Shown here piece by piece: positions 62,056-64,000 of a stretch of 64,000 bases of DNA (positions are counted from its first letter, which is position 1; the number at the start of each line of letters is the position of its first letter). Under the pieces are notes generated by a model. It did no database searches. It was not told the origin of the DNA and saw only the letters and a list, made by a program, of their open reading frames with translations. The position numbers and the translations under genes are program-made. Source of the DNA: CAWGGS01 sp963822095 (GTDB lineage: Bacteria > Desulfobacterota > Desulfobulbia > Desulfobulbales > Desulfocapsaceae); assembly GCA_963822095.1 (NCBI GenBank), contig CAWGGS010000086.1, positions 1 to 64,000 on the forward strand, written 5' to 3'.

Positions 62056-62469
62056 CTATTCGTCTTTTCGTTTTTTTTCAAAGGTAACCTCGATCTCGTT
62101 TCCATTATCATCGACGACTTCTAGAAGATTAAATTCATCCAGTTGCTTTATGAAATCGGTTGTTTTTTGATATTCAGAGACCAGATTTTCGATTATTTCC
62201 TGGCTCTTACCATCAATCTGCAGGGTTTGGAAACCGGCGACAGAGCTATTGACCCGAACAAGCTTAGCCAAGATTTCGATTCTCTCCCTGGACTCGGTGA
62301 CGACCTCAATCAGGTAGTTATCGTCTAAAATTTCTCCTGAAAAGGCGGTGACGGCGACCCCTCCCTTGCTTATATCGATTGTGCTGGCCTTGATAGTCGG
62401 GCTCCCGCCGCTGGTCAGAATCGCCTCTCCCATCAGTGGTACACGAACGTAAATTCTTCTATGCTCCAT
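62056..62469 (-). CDS. PilZ-domain protein
   Basis: The ATG at 62469 gives 137 residues; a longer frame to 62568 lacks support. The c-di-GMP-binding PilZ loop is EHRRIYVRVPLMGEA, followed by STIDISKGGVAV, the D/N-x-S-x-x-G motif. The C-terminal third is helical (SEYQKTTDFIKQLDEFNLLE). It is a small stand-alone c-di-GMP receptor whose target is unknown. Confidence 0.92.
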   Translation of the reverse strand: MEHRRIYVRVPLMGEAILTSGGSPTIKASTIDISKGGVAVTAFSGEILDDNYLIEVVTESRERIEILAKLVRVNSSVAGFQTLQIDGKSQEIIENLVSEYQKTTDFIKQLDEFNLLEVVDDNGNEIEVTFEKKRKDE

Positions 62470-63346
62470 TTCACCCCCGGTATAAGTTTTTTCAAAAACA
62501 TGTGCCCATTTCATCGAGCCCGGATTTCCAACCGGCAGAGGCGGCTGCTTATATGAGGATCCAGGCAATTGGCTATAATTGTCTGTGACTATTGCCCGTG
62601 CGACGCGTAGATACCGTCGGATCGATTAACCGGAAATCCAGGTGCAGCCCCGAAGAGACTTCCATTCAATAGTACCATGAATGATTTTCATGGACCATAC
62701 AATCATCCTCTCCCGAGAGGTTCATTGAGATCATTCTTTACGCTTTTTGGTCATTTTGCAACCGATTTATCCGCACCGGACACATTCAAACCTATTCTTC
62801 GGCAAAAAAAGGCCGCGAAAGCATTCAAGTCCACGTATTTCGCCTCGCCTTCAACGAACATTGTTGGTATTTTCTGTCCTTTTGAAGAAGTGATCGCTGC
62901 TATAAAGTCTTCTTCCGACCGTCACCATATCTCGCCAAAGAACCTCTCTTTGCCAAGGTGTCTACCCTACACTTTTCCAAGACATGCAAACGTCTGCACT
63001 ATCTGCTTCGTTTTCCGGCAAACAGGTATAAACAACCATCAGAAATTCCACAAACCCGCATATTTCACGGATTGAGATGACCTGCAAACCTGAGAGACCT
63101 GCGAAAGGCAATACTTGGGAGCCTGTTGCAAAATGGCCTTTTCACTCAAACTATTGGTTATGCTTAAAAAATGTTCTTTTTGTCGCAAACATTACAAAAA
63201 GGTCGTGGTTTGGATTGTCTGACTTTGACGAAAAAAGAGGCCCGCAAGCCAACCAATTCCTCACCTCGGTTATCTTTGCACAACTATTGGGCAGATGACC
63301 ATCGCAGAAAATAAGAAGAGAGATTCTTGGGGAGTCTTCTATAAAG
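62470..63346. other. Gene-free stretch
   Basis: About 880 bp with short open frames that look non-coding and no clear repeats. A small hairpin (CCATGAATGATTTTCATGG) lies at 62676-62694. Confidence 0.4.
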
Positions 63347-64000
63347 TTAGAAAGAATGTTCCATGACAGCGTCTTTCATCCGCTTTAAGGCCTCTTGAAG
63401 CAACGCACGACGACAACCGAAGTTGAGTCGTACAAAACCCGGAAATCCGAAGGCTTCTCCGTCAGAAAGTCCGACCCCGGCCTGCTCGAAAAACCGCCCA
63501 GGCTGCTCGATGCCCGCCTGCCTGGTATCGATCCAGGCCAGATAGGTTGCCTCCACAGGAGCAGCCAGCAGTCCTGGCATATCCGCCACAGAGTTGAGGA
63601 CCAGGTCTCGGTTGCCTCGGAGATAGGAGATCAGCTCGCCAAGCCACCTTCCCCCAGATTGGTAGGCCGCTTCTGTAGCCGTAAAACCCAGAAGATTTAC
63701 ATGGGGTACAATCCCATCCATGGCCTCCTGGAAGTCTCGGCGAAGATTCTGGTTGGCAATTACCGCAAAAGAGCAGCCTAAACCCGGGATGTTGTAGGTC
63801 TTGCTGGGCGCATTGAGGGTGATTGTACGCTTTGAAACTTCCGGTGAAAGCATCGCAAACGGGATATGGCGGCATTTTTTATCAAGCACGAGACCAGAGT
63901 GAATCTCATCGGAACAGACGACAAGATCATGGCGCTTTGCCAGTGCGGCAAGATCCTCGAGTTCCTGGAGCGACCAGACCCTGCCTGTTGGATTATGAGG
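63347..64000 (-). CDS. MalY/PatB-type PLP aminotransferase / cystathionine beta-lyase, N-terminus beyond the window
   Basis: The 218 visible codons are open to the window edge. PHNPTGRVWSLQELEDLAAL, VVCSDEIHSGLVLDKKC and the PLP lysine in LNAPSKTYNIPGLGCSFAVI are typical of MalY/PatB fold-type I enzymes. The end has FVRLNFGCRRALLQEALKRM. It likely cleaves cystathionine or acts as an aminotransferase. Only the C-terminal part is seen. Confidence 0.92.
   Translation of the reverse strand, partial: PHNPTGRVWSLQELEDLAALAKRHDLVVCSDEIHSGLVLDKKCRHIPFAMLSPEVSKRTITLNAPSKTYNIPGLGCSFAVIANQNLRRDFQEAMDGIVPHVNLLGFTATEAAYQSGGRWLGELISYLRGNRDLVLNSVADMPGLLAAPVEATYLAWIDTRQAGIEQPGRFFEQAGVGLSDGEAFGFPGFVRLNFGCRRALLQEALKRMKDAVMEHSF

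Noticed and set aside
62677..63075. 132-residue open frame
   Set aside because: Composition looks random and no start signal is visible.

Overview
The window looks like the chromosome of a Gram-negative, probably Desulfobacterota-type (Desulfobulbales-like) bacterium. This is an inference from gene content: small DUF3786, DUF1566 and DsrE-type proteins, a SWIB protein beside a lysine-rich histone-like peptide, MipA/OmpV, PilZ regulators and RAYT transposases. No rRNA, tRNA or CRISPR array was found. The sequence alternates between ordinary housekeeping or operon DNA and gene-sparse accessory DNA rich in repeats, gene fragments and single unrelated genes.

Layout. (1) 0.2-1 kb: a 38-residue histone-H1-like peptide and a SWIB-domain protein. 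(2) 1.2-10.1 kb: single genes (hydrolases, methyltransferases, DUF4440, a VOC protein, YnfA), several closely followed by imperfect-palindromic sites whose ends resemble integron attC core sites. The best sites are at 9072-9150, 10031-10087, 6238-6300, 20619-20708 and 34424-34479. No integrase gene is present, so I read this as a cassette cluster without integrase (CALIN-like). (3) 10.1-19.1 kb: a DUF2235 lipase-like protein, MFS and EamA transporters, and a three-gene minus-strand group. That group is a membrane-bound XRE regulator with an EF-hand/dockerin-like loop, a secreted protein sharing its extracytoplasmic domain, and a glycine-zipper protein. Part of the group is duplicated at 8.1-8.9 kb. 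An FMN reductase and MipA follow. (4) 19.6-21.5 kb: a homocysteine S-methyltransferase and a SAM methyltransferase, again with attC-like sites. (5) 21.5-23 kb: a 1.6 kb repeat-rich non-coding stretch. (6) 23.1-26.6 kb: a complete osmoprotectant ABC transporter operon. (7) 27-32.2 kb: a MITE-like element, a DACNV/DisA_N-like protein, a DUF2975-HTH pair with an unknown protein, and an intact RAYT transposase. (8) 32.7-38.3 kb: RsgA, MaoC, LigB-type dioxygenase, cardiolipin synthase, a methyltransferase and a DUF3786 relic, with at least one good attC-like site. (9) 38.4-50.4 kb: a membrane protein with a four-cysteine tail, a HerA-like ATPase, a cNMP-PilZ protein, a CNNM/CorC-type protein beside CorA, a RelE-like protein, and a DUF1566 gene split by an in-frame TAG. 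(10) 50.4-56.1 kb: a PLD-family protein and the cyoABCD quinol oxidase operon. (11) 56.8-64 kb: FemAB-like GNAT, ClpS, threonine aldolase, HEAT, DsrE-like, HIT and PilZ proteins and a truncated MalY/PatB aminotransferase.

How it fits together. The core functions are osmoprotectant uptake (opu), aerobic or microaerobic respiration (cyo), divalent-cation handling (CNNM plus CorA) and amino-acid metabolism. Around them lie dispersed intergenic repeats (two MITE copies with inverted ends and 8-bp flanking duplications; a 240-bp repeat in two copies; four RAYT copies, three decayed) and many frame-disrupted genes, which indicates a plastic genome with active gene acquisition and decay. The most noteworthy items are the integrase-less cassette clusters, the regulator/secreted-protein pair with a shared domain, the non-canonical DAC-like protein and the MITE family.
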